Assembly (NCBI GenBank): GCA_937900675.1
Contig: CALCEA010000122.1
Coordinates: forward strand, 1 to 37,799
Length of the DNA: 37,799 nt
Reading direction: 5' to 3'
Source of the DNA: an uncultured Chitinophagaceae bacterium
GTDB lineage: Bacteria > Bacteroidota > Bacteroidia > Chitinophagales > Chitinophagaceae
A model generated the notes under the pieces. That model ran no database searches and was not told where the DNA came from. It saw only the letters and a list, made by a program, of their open reading frames with translations. Positions 24,243 through 32,535 of this stretch are shown here, one piece after another; the first letter of the stretch is position 1; every line of letters starts with the position of its first letter. The translations under genes and the position numbers were made by a program.

Positions 24243-27200
24243 TTATGAACAACCCATTGAAGTTCCGCAGTTCAAGCACTTATAACAAGTACCGCTACGG
24301 ATAGTAATATGACCACAAGTGCTACAAGCAGGCGCATCGCTTTGCATGCTCTTTGCAGCAGCAGTTACATTATCCATTGTACCACCTTCGTTTACTGCAG
24401 CAGCTACATTAGCTTTCGCAGCAGGCGCTGGTGTAGCAGCAGGCGCAGTTACGCGAATGCTACTTAATTCAGGCTTTCCCACAAGGGTAATATCTCCCTC
24501 CTCTCCTAAGTTTTCCACTGTAGGTTTATCCAACACATGAACTAAATCTGTTCTGCCTAAGTATTCGTAAGCTAAAGAACGGAAGATAAAGTCAACGATA
24601 GAGGTAGTTGTTTTAATATTTGGATGATCTACCATACCTGATGGTTCAAACTTGGTAAATACAAACTTGTCTACGAACTCTTCTAATGGCACACCATATT
24701 GTAAACCAACAGAGATTGAGATAGCAAAGCAGTTCATTAAACTTCTTAATGTAGAACCTTCTTTTGCTAAGTCGATGAATAATTCACCAACAGTTCCATC
24801 AGCATATTCACCTGTTCTTAAGAATAATACTTGACCGCCAATTCTTGCTTTTTGTGTAAAGCCACGACGCTTAGCTGGTAAAGATTTACGCTCAACGATA
24901 CGAGATAATTGACGCTTTAATTTTGTATCAGTTGAAGTAGTCATACGCTTTTGTACTTCTTCTAATAATTCATCTACTGTCAAGTTGCTTAAGTCTACTA
25001 ATTGAGATGCTGCAGTTTCTTCTGTTGCTTCTGCATCTGCACCATCAGTTTTCTTTTTCTTATCAGACTTAGTACTTAATGGTTGGCTCAACTTAGATCC
25101 GTCACGGTATAAAGCGTTTGCTTTTAAACCTAACTGCCAGCTCATTAAATAACAATCAGCAATTTCTTCAACAGTTGCTTCATTTGGTAGGTTGATCGTT
25201 TTTGAAATCGCACCAGATAAGAATGGTTGACAAGCAGCCATCATTCTGATATGACCATGTGCGTGGATATAACGCTTACCTTTCTTACCATTTTTATTTG
25301 CACAATCAAATACTGGTAAATGCTCTTCTTTTAATGCTGGAGCACCTTCTACAGTCATTGTACCGCAAACATAATCGTTCGCAGCATCAATTTGCTCTTC
25401 TGTGAAACCTAAAGCTTCTAACAAGTTGAAGCTCCAATCAGCAAATACTTCTTCTTTAAATCCTAATCTTGTTAAACAAGCATCACCTAAAGTGAAACGG
25501 TTAAAGATGAATCCGATTTCAAATGCAGATTTAGCTGCACCATTTAATTTATCTACTTCTTCTTGCGTAAATCCTTTCGCTAATAAAGACTCGTCATTAA
25601 TATAAGGAGCACCTTTAAAGCTTGCATGACCTACTGCGAAGTTTACAATCGCATCGTTTTCTGCTTGAGAATAACCTAAGTTCTTCAATGCTTGAGGAAC
25701 TGATTGGTTGATGATTTTGAAATAACCACCACCAGATAATTTCTTAAACTTCACTAATGCAAAGTCAGGCTCTACTCCAGTTGTATCGCAATCCATTACC
25801 AAACCAATTGTTCCTGTTGGAGCAATTACAGTGGTTTGTGCATTTCTATAACCATATTTTTCTCCTAATTGAACTGCATCATCCCAAGCCTTTGTTGCAG
25901 CTTTCAATAAATAATCAGGAGTGTGTTGTGCTTTGATACCTTGTGGCTTAATTTCTAAACCAACATAAGCATCTTCAGCATCGTATGCAGCTGCACGGTG
26001 GTTGCGCATTACGCGTAACATATCTTCTTTGTTCTCTTCGTATTTAGCAAAAGCACCTAAGAAAGCAGCCATCTCAGCAGATGTCTTATAAGCAACACCC
26101 GTCATGATCGCAGAGATTGCACCTGCAATACCACGAGCTTCTTCACTATCATAAGGAATACCACTTACCATTAACATTGAACCAAGGTTAGCAAAACCTA
26201 AACCTGTAGTTCTATAGTCGTATGATAATTGTGCTACTTCTCTTGAAGGGAACTGTGCCATTAAAATAGAGATCTCTAACACAGTCTGCCATAATCTTGT
26301 AGTATATTCAAAACCTTCTACATCAAAGCTATTATCAGCTTCGTTGAAGAATTTTCTTAAGTTGATAGAAGCCAAGTTACATGCTGTATTATCTAAGAAC
26401 ATGTATTCAGAACATGGGTTAGATGCATTGATTCTACCACCTTTAGGACAAGTATGCCATTCGTTGATAGTGGTATCGTATTGTGTACCTGGATCTGCAC
26501 AACGCCAAGCAGCGTTTGCAATTTGCTCCCACACTTCTCTTGCAGGAACTGATTTCATTACACGACCATCTGTTCTTGCTTTTAATTCCCAATTACCATC
26601 TTCTGATAATGCTTTAAAGAAGCTATTAGGAATACGAACTGAGTTATTTGAGTTTTGACCAGATACAGTTGCGTATGCTTCACCTTCATAACTATTATCA
26701 TATCCAGCAGCAACTAATGCAGCTACTTTATCTTCTTCTTGTACTTTCCAGTTAATGAAATCTAATACTTCTGGGTGATCTAAATCCAAGCAAACCATTT
26801 TAGCAGCTCTTCTTGTAGTACCACCAGATTTGATAGCACCAGCAGCGCGGTCACCAATTTTCAAGAAGCTCATTAAACCACTTGAAGAACCACCACCACT
26901 TAATTTTTCATTTGCTCCTCTAATTTGAGAGAAGTTAGTTCCCACACCAGAACCATATTTAAAGATTCTTGCTTCTCTTGTCCATAAATCCATGATACCA
27001 CCCTCGTTCACTAAATCATCGCTTACACTTAAAATAAAACAAGCATGTGGTTGAGGACGCTCATACGCACTTGTTGATTTTTTTAATTGACCATCAATTG
27101 GATCTACATAATAATGACCTTGTGCACCACCCGTGATACCATAGCTCTCATGTAAACCAGTATTGAACCATTGTGGCGAGTTAGGCACACAAGCTTGGTT

Positions 27201-27578
27201 TAAAATACTATATACTAATTCTTCATAAAAAATTTGTGCATCTTTCTCCGTTGCAAAATAACCATAACGCTCACCCCACACTCTCCAACAATTTGCCATA
27301 CGATGTGCAACTTGCTTTACTGTTGTTTCTCTACCCAAAGAACCATCAGCTTGCGGTACACCAGCTTTTCTAAAATATTTCTGTGCTAAGATATCAGTCG
27401 CAATCTGGCTCCATTGTTTTGGAACTTCCACATTGGTCATTTCAAATACCTTTTCACCATTTGGATTTTTAATTACGCTATCTCTGTAGTCGTACTCAAA
27501 TTGATCGTAAGGAGAAACATTGTCTTTTGTAAAGCGGCGCTTAAACTGTAAGCCTTTTTTTGTTTTTGGAGTAGCCAT
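24243..27578 (-). CDS. nrdJ: Adenosylcobalamin-dependent (class II) ribonucleotide reductase
   Basis: The 1111-residue product matches the long, vitamin B12-dependent NrdJ form. It reduces ribonucleotides to deoxyribonucleotides using a cobalamin-generated thiyl radical. Visible are the cysteine in RPQPHACFILS, the active-site NPCSEYMFLDNTACNLASIN (about residues 389-408), and PTGTIGLVMDCDTTGVEPD. A lysine-rich linker and a second conserved block come late in the protein (RIGGQVLFLRTGEYADGTVG). The C-terminal cysteine-rich tail has CSTCG and CYKCLNCG pairs, a zinc ribbon/redox tail that re-reduces the active site. No NrdA/B or NrdD is in the window. The 287-base upstream gap holds a leader hairpin and DnaA-box-like sites. 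Two hairpin terminators follow. Confidence 0.96.
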   Translation of the reverse strand: MATPKTKKGLQFKRRFTKDNVSPYDQFEYDYRDSVIKNPNGEKVFEMTNVEVPKQWSQIATDILAQKYFRKAGVPQADGSLGRETTVKQVAHRMANCWRVWGERYGYFATEKDAQIFYEELVYSILNQACVPNSPQWFNTGLHESYGITGGAQGHYYVDPIDGQLKKSTSAYERPQPHACFILSVSDDLVNEGGIMDLWTREARIFKYGSGVGTNFSQIRGANEKLSGGGSSSGLMSFLKIGDRAAGAIKSGGTTRRAAKMVCLDLDHPEVLDFINWKVQEEDKVAALVAAGYDNSYEGEAYATVSGQNSNNSVRIPNSFFKALSEDGNWELKARTDGRVMKSVPAREVWEQIANAAWRCADPGTQYDTTINEWHTCPKGGRINASNPCSEYMFLDNTACNLASINLRKFFNEADNSFDVEGFEYTTRLWQTVLEISILMAQFPSREVAQLSYDYRTTGLGFANLGSMLMVSGIPYDSEEARGIAGAISAIMTGVAYKTSAEMAAFLGAFAKYEENKEDMLRVMRNHRAAAYDAEDAYVGLEIKPQGIKAQHTPDYLLKAATKAWDDAVQLGEKYGYRNAQTTVIAPTGTIGLVMDCDTTGVEPDFALVKFKKLSGGGYFKIINQSVPQALKNLGYSQAENDAIVNFAVGHASFKGAPYINDESLLAKGFTQEEVDKLNGAAKSAFEIGFIFNRFTLGDACLTRLGFKEEVFADWSFNLLEALGFTEEQIDAANDYVCGTMTVEGAPALKEEHLPVFDCANKNGKKGKRYIHAHGHIRMMAACQPFLSGAISKTINLPNEATVEEIADCYLMSWQLGLKANALYRDGSKLSQPLSTKSDKKKKTDGADAEATEETAASQLVDLSNLTVDELLEEVQKRMTTSTDTKLKRQLSRIVERKSLPAKRRGFTQKARIGGQVLFLRTGEYADGTVGELFIDLAKEGSTLRSLMNCFAISISVGLQYGVPLEEFVDKFVFTKFEPSGMVDHPNIKTTTSIVDFIFRSLAYEYLGRTDLVHVLDKPTVENLGEEGDITLVGKPELSSIRVTAPAATPAPAAKANVAAAVNEGGTMDNVTAAAKSMQSDAPACSTCGHITIRSGTCYKCLNCGTSMGCS

Positions 27579-27608
27579 GGTCGTATGTTATTTATGGGTG
27601 TTTGTTAT

Positions 27609-27648
27609 GTCTCCCATTAGGTTTTTCAAAAAACCTTGATGGGTAGAC
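27609..27648 (-). promoter_or_regulatory. Leader hairpin upstream of nrdJ
   Basis: GTCT-CCCAT-T-AGGTTTT on the 5' side of the + strand pairs with AAAACCT-TG-ATGGG-T-AGAC on the 3' side, giving about 16-17 base pairs with one bulge and a small internal loop. It lies 31-70 bases before the nrdJ start codon. It has no U-run after it on the minus strand, so it is not a terminator as drawn. It does not resemble a cobalamin riboswitch. Confidence 0.55.
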
Positions 27649-27696
27649 GAAAATATTCTTCTCTTGTCATATTTCATCGCCCGAAATATTAACAGC

Positions 27697-27705
27697 TGTG
27701 GATAA
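27697..27705 (-). promoter_or_regulatory. DnaA box upstream of nrdJ
   Basis: The + strand reads TGTGGATAA; its complement TTATCCACA is the perfect 9-base DnaA box. It lies about 120 bases upstream of the nrdJ start. A second site, TTATCCCCA at 27753-27761 on the + strand, differs at one base and is in opposite orientation. Confidence 0.5.
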
Positions 27706-27854
27706 GGATTGTTAATTTAAACAAATCCCATATTACCATTGAATTCCGTGATTTATCCCCACGCAATGTTAGTTTCTTAGAAAAAAAAACCTCGGAATAT
27801 CAATATTTTTTGTAATAAATGAGGTGGGGTTATAGGAGATACGATAAAAATGGA

Positions 27855-27862
27855 TATTTTTG
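27855..27862 (+). promoter_or_regulatory. -7 box abutting the GGGP-synthase homologue start
   Basis: TATTTTTG matches TAnnTTTG exactly and ends three bases before the ATG at 27866. No good -33 TTTG is visible at the expected spacing. If used, the transcript would be leaderless. Confidence 0.5.
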
Positions 27863-27865
27863 GGC

Positions 27866-28615
27866 ATGGCTAAGAAATTGTATGACTTGATCAGTGCGGG
27901 GAAGGAGCAATCTAAGAAAGCTTTTGCGGTATTAATTGATCCTGATAAATTGAATGAAACTTCTTTAATGGAGACTATTCAATTATCAGTAAAAGCAAAG
28001 GTGGATTATATTTTTGTTGGTGGAAGTTTGGTAGTAACTGATACCTTGGATACAATGGTTAGCACTATTAAGAAACATTGCGAAATTCCAGTAATATTAT
28101 TTCCTGGTTCACCCGATCAAATCACTCCAAAAGCAGATGCCTTATTATACCTTTCTTTGATCTCTGGAAGAAATCCAGAATTATTGATTGGTCATCATGT
28201 AGTGAGCGCTCCATTTGTAAAACAAAGTGGTTTAGAAATTATCCCTGTGGGTTATATGCTAATTGATGGAGGAAGCCCCACCACTGTTTCTTATATCTCC
28301 AATACACATCCTATCCCTTCCAATAAAAAAGACATCGCAGTTTGTACAGCTATGGCTGGTGAAATGCTTGGCTTGAAATTAATTTATATGGATGCGGGCA
28401 GCGGTGCTAAAACACCTATCAGTTCTGAAATGATTCAGCAGGTTTCCAAACATATTAAAGTGCCTTTGGTTATTGGCGGTGGTATTACTAGCGCCGAGAA
28501 AGCAAAAGAAAATTGCCAAGCAGGTGCAGACATTATTGTTGTTGGAAATGCGGTAGAAAAAGATCCTAGTTTAATTGAAGCCATTGCAAATGCAGTGCAT
28601 AGCCTAAACGCTTAA
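27866..28615 (+). CDS. Geranylgeranylglyceryl/heptaprenylglyceryl phosphate synthase family protein
   Basis: The 249-residue product is a (beta/alpha)8 enzyme of the PcrB/GGGPS family. It shows FAVLIDPDKLNE near the N-terminus, DYIFVGGSLVV, ILFPGSPDQITPKADALLY, LIYMDAGSGAKTPIS and the phosphate-binding VIGGGITSAEKA plus DIIVVGNAVEKDP. The family joins a polyprenyl diphosphate to sn-glycerol-1-phosphate, an ether-lipid step known from archaea. Bacterial homologues exist in Bacillota and Bacteroidota, where chain length and role vary. The frame opens at a TTG at 27860, but the ATG at 27866 (MAKKLYDLI) is more likely. dxs, which makes isoprenoid precursors, lies 2 kb downstream. It is convergent with the response-regulator gene, four bases apart. 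Confidence 0.93.
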   Translation: MAKKLYDLISAGKEQSKKAFAVLIDPDKLNETSLMETIQLSVKAKVDYIFVGGSLVVTDTLDTMVSTIKKHCEIPVILFPGSPDQITPKADALLYLSLISGRNPELLIGHHVVSAPFVKQSGLEIIPVGYMLIDGGSPTTVSYISNTHPIPSNKKDIAVCTAMAGEMLGLKLIYMDAGSGAKTPISSEMIQQVSKHIKVPLVIGGGITSAEKAKENCQAGADIIVVGNAVEKDPSLIEAIANAVHSLNA

Positions 28616-28619
28616 TACG

Positions 28620-29351
28620 CTAGAAACTCATCATTTCTTTGAACTTAACAGATTGACGACGACTAATCTCAATCTTCTCTCCTCCTTTTAACTCTACTAA
28701 AAGACCTCCATTAAAAAATGGCTCTATTTTTTCAATCCAGTGTAGGTTGATAATATGTTTTCTATTGGCTCTAAAAAATACTCTTTCATCTAATCTATCT
28801 TCCAAAGCATTTAGTGATTTTAAAATCAATGGCTTATTGGTATCAAAATATACTTTAGCGTAATTGCCCACGCTTTCAAACAATCTGATATCTGCTAATT
28901 TCACAAACCAACAACGCTCTCCATCTTTTACAAACACCTGATCAGATTCAGATAATGGTCCTCTATTTACACCCAATAAACTGGCTTGTTCTAAAGCAAT
29001 TTCAGTTTGTAATTTTTGTATGGCGTCTGCTAATCTTTGAGGATCGATTGGTTTTAACAGGTAATCCAAAGCGTTTACCTCAAAAGCTTTTAAAGCAAAC
29101 TCATCATAAGCAGTTGTGAATATAACTCTTGGTGCTTTTTCTAATTCTGCCAATAAATCAAATCCTGTTTTACCAGGCATTTGAATATCTAAAAAAATTA
29201 AATCCGGATGAGCTATATCAATTTTTTCAATCCCCTCGTCCGCACTACTTGCTTCATCAATGATATTGATATCTGGATGTTGAAGCAATAATTTCTTTAG
29301 CTCATTTCTTGCTAGTCTTTCATCATCAATGATAATTGCTTTGATTGGCAT
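28620..29351 (-). CDS. LytTR-type response regulator
   Basis: The 243-residue product has an N-terminal receiver domain with the acidic pair D9/D10, the phosphorylation site D55 in LIFLDIQMPG and the switch lysine in DYLLKPID. The C-terminal LytTR DNA-binding domain (about 140-243) contains LADIRLFESVGNYAKVYF, FFRANRKHIINLHWIEKIE and EISRRQSVKFKEM. It is the partner of the histidine kinase encoded 10 bases upstream on the same strand. Targets are unknown. LytTR regulators commonly control envelope, polysaccharide or nutrient-uptake genes. The convergent GGGPS-family gene ends four bases away. Confidence 0.95.
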   Translation of the reverse strand: MPIKAIIIDDERLARNELKKLLLQHPDINIIDEASSADEGIEKIDIAHPDLIFLDIQMPGKTGFDLLAELEKAPRVIFTTAYDEFALKAFEVNALDYLLKPIDPQRLADAIQKLQTEIALEQASLLGVNRGPLSESDQVFVKDGERCWFVKLADIRLFESVGNYAKVYFDTNKPLILKSLNALEDRLDERVFFRANRKHIINLHWIEKIEPFFNGGLLVELKGGEKIEISRRQSVKFKEMMSF

Positions 29352-29361
29352 AGTTCAAAAA

Positions 29362-30468
29362 TTAATGTTGTATCGGAATAATTAATTTAGCAGTTACTTG
29401 GTTTGGCTTGCATTGATAAATATCAAATTCAGCCTCTCCTCCATATAAAATATTTAATCGATCTCTGGTACTTTGTAATCCAAAACCATCATTTTCAGTG
29501 GCTTGTAATGTGCCTGTGTTTTGTACCATTAAAACCAATTTACCTGCTTCTATATTGGCAATAATTTTAATCAAACAATCTCCAGGTTGCTTACTCAATC
29601 CATGCTTAATCGCATTTTCAACCAATGTTTGTAACATCATTGGCGGTATGGCAAAATGAGTGATTGCCTCGTCTATCTGGTATTCTACTTTTAATCGGTC
29701 AGCAAATCTGATATACTCCAATGCTAGATAATCTTTTACAATAGCCAACTCTTTACTCAATGAAGTAATTTCAACTTTGTCTACTTGTATACTACTTCTT
29801 AAAATATTACTTAGTTCTGTAATCGCTTTTCTAGCACGCTCAGGATCCTCGTCTACTAACGCTCTAATACTATTTAATGCATTGAAAATAAAGTGAGGGT
29901 TGATTTGAGATTTAATGGTTTTTAATTCCAATTCTTTAATCAAAGATTCTAGCTTTAATTTTTTCAAAGCTTCTGCATTCGCAAATTCAATATAATGCCA
30001 CAATACATATACCGACAACCATACCAAGAAAATAGGAGTGTCTAGGAAAATACTAAACAAGAATCTTTTAGCAACCCTATCCCAATTCCAACTCGCAAAA
30101 ATATGATTCCAAGAAAAAATAAAAGGAGTGGTTGCTTCACCAGAACCTTCTCTTTTAATATCATATAACTTGAATAGCTCAACTAATGTACTATTGATGA
30201 AACTGTATAGTCCAGTAAACAATACTATCAGCAAAACCATCTTCCACCATTGATTGGCCGGTGTAGGAGGTCTCAATTTTGTTTGAATGATGGATCTTCT
30301 AAGCAAATGTGAAACAATGATACCTAAACTCACCCCAATAAAAATTCTTTGAATAAATAAACTATTCAATTCTCTTTGTAACACATAGGAGAAAAACAAA
30401 ATGGTCAGGGCATAGCTTAACCAGCCCCCAATTTGACAAATCCAATAATATGATCTCTTTTGTAACAT
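29362..30468 (-). CDS. LytS/YehU-type sensor histidine kinase
   Basis: The 368-residue product has about four N-terminal membrane segments (within residues 5-165), a short coiled linker (LKKLKLESLIKELELKTIK), the phospho-acceptor histidine in SQINPHFIFNALNSIRAL, and a C-terminal ATPase domain with MLQTLVENAIKHGLSKQ. This is the His_kinase/YehU architecture that pairs with LytTR regulators. There is no extracellular sensor domain of note, so it probably senses through its membrane part. The frame extends to a TTG at 30498, but the ATG at 30468 (MLQKRSYYW) is better and lies just after a -7 box. It overlaps nothing and is divergent from dxs. Confidence 0.93.
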   Translation of the reverse strand: MLQKRSYYWICQIGGWLSYALTILFFSYVLQRELNSLFIQRIFIGVSLGIIVSHLLRRSIIQTKLRPPTPANQWWKMVLLIVLFTGLYSFINSTLVELFKLYDIKREGSGEATTPFIFSWNHIFASWNWDRVAKRFLFSIFLDTPIFLVWLSVYVLWHYIEFANAEALKKLKLESLIKELELKTIKSQINPHFIFNALNSIRALVDEDPERARKAITELSNILRSSIQVDKVEITSLSKELAIVKDYLALEYIRFADRLKVEYQIDEAITHFAIPPMMLQTLVENAIKHGLSKQPGDCLIKIIANIEAGKLVLMVQNTGTLQATENDGFGLQSTRDRLNILYGGEAEFDIYQCKPNQVTAKLIIPIQH

Positions 30469-30474
30469 CTGACT

Positions 30475-30527
30475 CAAATTTACCAAAAACGGCACCAAAA
30501 TAGCCCATTTTTAGGATGAAGGGCAAA
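30475..30527 (-). promoter_or_regulatory. Promoter region of the histidine kinase/response regulator operon
   Basis: Two candidates are visible on the minus strand. TAAATTTG at 30475-30482 is a perfect TAnnTTTG six bases before the ATG at 30468, but has no good -33. TATTTTGG at 30495-30502, with one mismatch, has TTTG at 30524-30527 after a 21-base spacer. Either would give a very short leader. Confidence 0.45.
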
Positions 30528-30567
30528 ATGCTTGGCTATTCGGCAAATGCCTTTATTGGACTAAACT

Positions 30568-30601
30568 TTTGTGCTTTTTAAGTGTTATTAACTTACTTTT
30601 A
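30568..30601 (+). promoter_or_regulatory. Possible promoter for dxs
   Basis: TTTG at 30568-30571 and TACTTTTA at 30594-30601 (last base differs from TAnnTTTG), separated by 22 bases, slightly long. It sits 17 bases before the dxs ATG. Confidence 0.4.
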
Positions 30602-30618
30602 CATTACAATTGTTTTGA

Positions 30619-32535
30619 ATGCATTTTGAGGCCGGACCATTATTAAAAAATATCAACTCACCAGAAGACCTGAAAAAGGTTTCCAGGGAAAAATTACATC
30701 AGGTTTGCGACGAACTACGCCAATATATTATTGATGTAGTGAGTGTGCAAGGAGGTCATTTTGCATCAAGTTTGGGGGTAGTTGAATTAAGTGTTGCATT
30801 ACACTATGTGTATAATACTCCCTATGACCAATTGGTATGGGATGTGGGTCACCAAGCTTATGGTCATAAAATTTTAACAGGTAGAAGAGATTCATTTAGT
30901 ACCAATAGAAAATACAAGGGTTTAAGTGGCTTCCCAAAAAGAAGCGAAAGCGAATACGATACTTTTGGAGTAGGTCATTCATCCACTTCTATCTCAGCAG
31001 CATTGGGTATGTCAATGGCTGCCAAATACAAGGGTGAAAACAGAAAATCTGTTGCCATTATTGGTGATGGATCTATGACAGCTGGTATGGCTTTTGAAGC
31101 AATGAATCACGCGGGTGTGGCCGATAGTGATGTATTGATTATTTTAAATGACAACTGTATGAGCATCGACCCAAATGTGGGGGCGCTCAAAGAATACTTA
31201 ACAGATATTAGCACTTCTCCTACTTACAATAAGTTTAGAGATGAGCTTTGGGAACTCATGGGCAAATTGCCTATTGGTAAGACTTTCACAAGAGAAACAG
31301 CTTCTAAAGTAGAAGCAGGATTGAAGGGCATGGTTTCTAAAAGCAGTAATTTATTTGAAGCTTTAGGATTAAGATATTTTGGACCTATAGATGGACACAA
31401 TATCACCAAGTTAGTAGATACTTTAAAAGACCTTAAAGAAATATCTGGTCCAAAAATATTACATATCTCCACTGTTAAAGGGAAGGGATATGCATTGGCT
31501 GAAAAAGACCAAACCAAATGGCATGCACCAGGTTTGTTTGATAAAGTAACGGGTGAGATCATTAAGAAAAAAATAGATACTCCACAACCTCCTAAATACC
31601 AAGATGTATTTGGACATACCATTTTAGAATTAGCCGAAGTAAACCCTATGATCATGGGTGTGACACCAGCTATGCCTAGTGGATCTTCTTTGAAATTTAT
31701 GATGGACGCTATGCCACACAGAGCATTTGATGTGGGCATTTGCGAGCAACACGCTGTTACATTAAGTGCAGGTTTGGCTACACAGGGAATGAAAGTTTTC
31801 TGTAATATCTATTCTTCTTTTATGCAACGCGCATATGATCAAGTAATACATGATGTGGCTTTACAAAAATTACCTGTGGTATTTTGTTTAGACCGTGCAG
31901 GATTGGTGGGTGAAGATGGTCCAACACATCATGGCTGTTATGATATTGCATTTTTCAGATGTATTCCTAATATGATTATTGCAGCCCCAATGAACGAATC
32001 TGAGTTGCGTAATCTAATGTACACTTCACAATTACCAGAAACCACTTTGCCTGTGGTATTAAGATACCCAAGAGGTGAAGGAGTTCAAGTAGATTGGAGA
32101 AAACCTATGGAAAAAGTAGAGATTGGCAAGGGTCGTAAATTAAAAGACGGAAAGGAAGTGGCCATTTTAAGCTTTGGTCATCCAGGTAATTTTGCTCAAA
32201 CTGCTATTAGAAATTTAAGAGCCGAAGGATTGGATCCTGCTCATTACGATATTCGTTTTGTAAAACCATTAGACGAGGCTTTATTACACGAAGTTTTCCA
32301 AAACTATACCAAGATTGTAACTGTAGAAGATGCTGCCGTAGTAGGAGGATTTGGTTCTGCTATTTTGGAATTCATGAACGAACATGGCTACAAAGCTCAA
32401 GTAACTATATTAGGTATACCTGATACTATTGTTGAACATGGAAGCTTGAAAGAATTACATCAAGAATGTCATTACGACGCTCAAGCAATTGCTGATGCGG
32501 TGAAAGCTTTAATAGGACAAAAAGAATTTGCTTAG
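30619..32535 (+). CDS. dxs: 1-deoxy-D-xylulose-5-phosphate synthase
   Basis: The 638-residue product is full length. This thiamine-diphosphate enzyme condenses pyruvate and glyceraldehyde-3-phosphate in the first step of the MEP isoprenoid pathway. Motifs include WDVGHQAYGHKILTGRRD, GFPKRSESEYDTFGVGHSS, the ThDP-binding IIGDGSMTAGMAFEAMNHA with the downstream LNDNCMSI asparagine, the catalytic glutamate in GICEQHAVTLSAGLA, and the transketolase-C domain at the end. The start at 30619 (MHFEAGPLLKNINSPEDL) fits the family. The stop overlaps the scpA stop by three bases on the opposite strand. It supplies precursors that the nearby GGGPS homologue would ultimately draw on. Confidence 0.97.
   Translation: MHFEAGPLLKNINSPEDLKKVSREKLHQVCDELRQYIIDVVSVQGGHFASSLGVVELSVALHYVYNTPYDQLVWDVGHQAYGHKILTGRRDSFSTNRKYKGLSGFPKRSESEYDTFGVGHSSTSISAALGMSMAAKYKGENRKSVAIIGDGSMTAGMAFEAMNHAGVADSDVLIILNDNCMSIDPNVGALKEYLTDISTSPTYNKFRDELWELMGKLPIGKTFTRETASKVEAGLKGMVSKSSNLFEALGLRYFGPIDGHNITKLVDTLKDLKEISGPKILHISTVKGKGYALAEKDQTKWHAPGLFDKVTGEIIKKKIDTPQPPKYQDVFGHTILELAEVNPMIMGVTPAMPSGSSLKFMMDAMPHRAFDVGICEQHAVTLSAGLATQGMKVFCNIYSSFMQRAYDQVIHDVALQKLPVVFCLDRAGLVGEDGPTHHGCYDIAFFRCIPNMIIAAPMNESELRNLMYTSQLPETTLPVVLRYPRGEGVQVDWRKPMEKVEIGKGRKLKDGKEVAILSFGHPGNFAQTAIRNLRAEGLDPAHYDIRFVKPLDEALLHEVFQNYTKIVTVEDAAVVGGFGSAILEFMNEHGYKAQVTILGIPDTIVEHGSLKELHQECHYDAQAIADAVKALIGQKEFA

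Noticed and set aside
24319..26658. Plus-strand open frames inside nrdJ
   Set aside because: All lie antisense within strongly conserved ribonucleotide reductase sequence and have no promoter or family resemblance.
27690..27770. Chromosome replication origin
   Set aside because: Only one perfect and one imperfect DnaA box are present, with no cluster, no adjacent dnaA/dnaN and no clear unwinding element pattern.
27579..27865. Cobalamin riboswitch upstream of nrdJ
   Set aside because: I found no B12-box-like sequence or multi-stem architecture; only one simple hairpin is visible.
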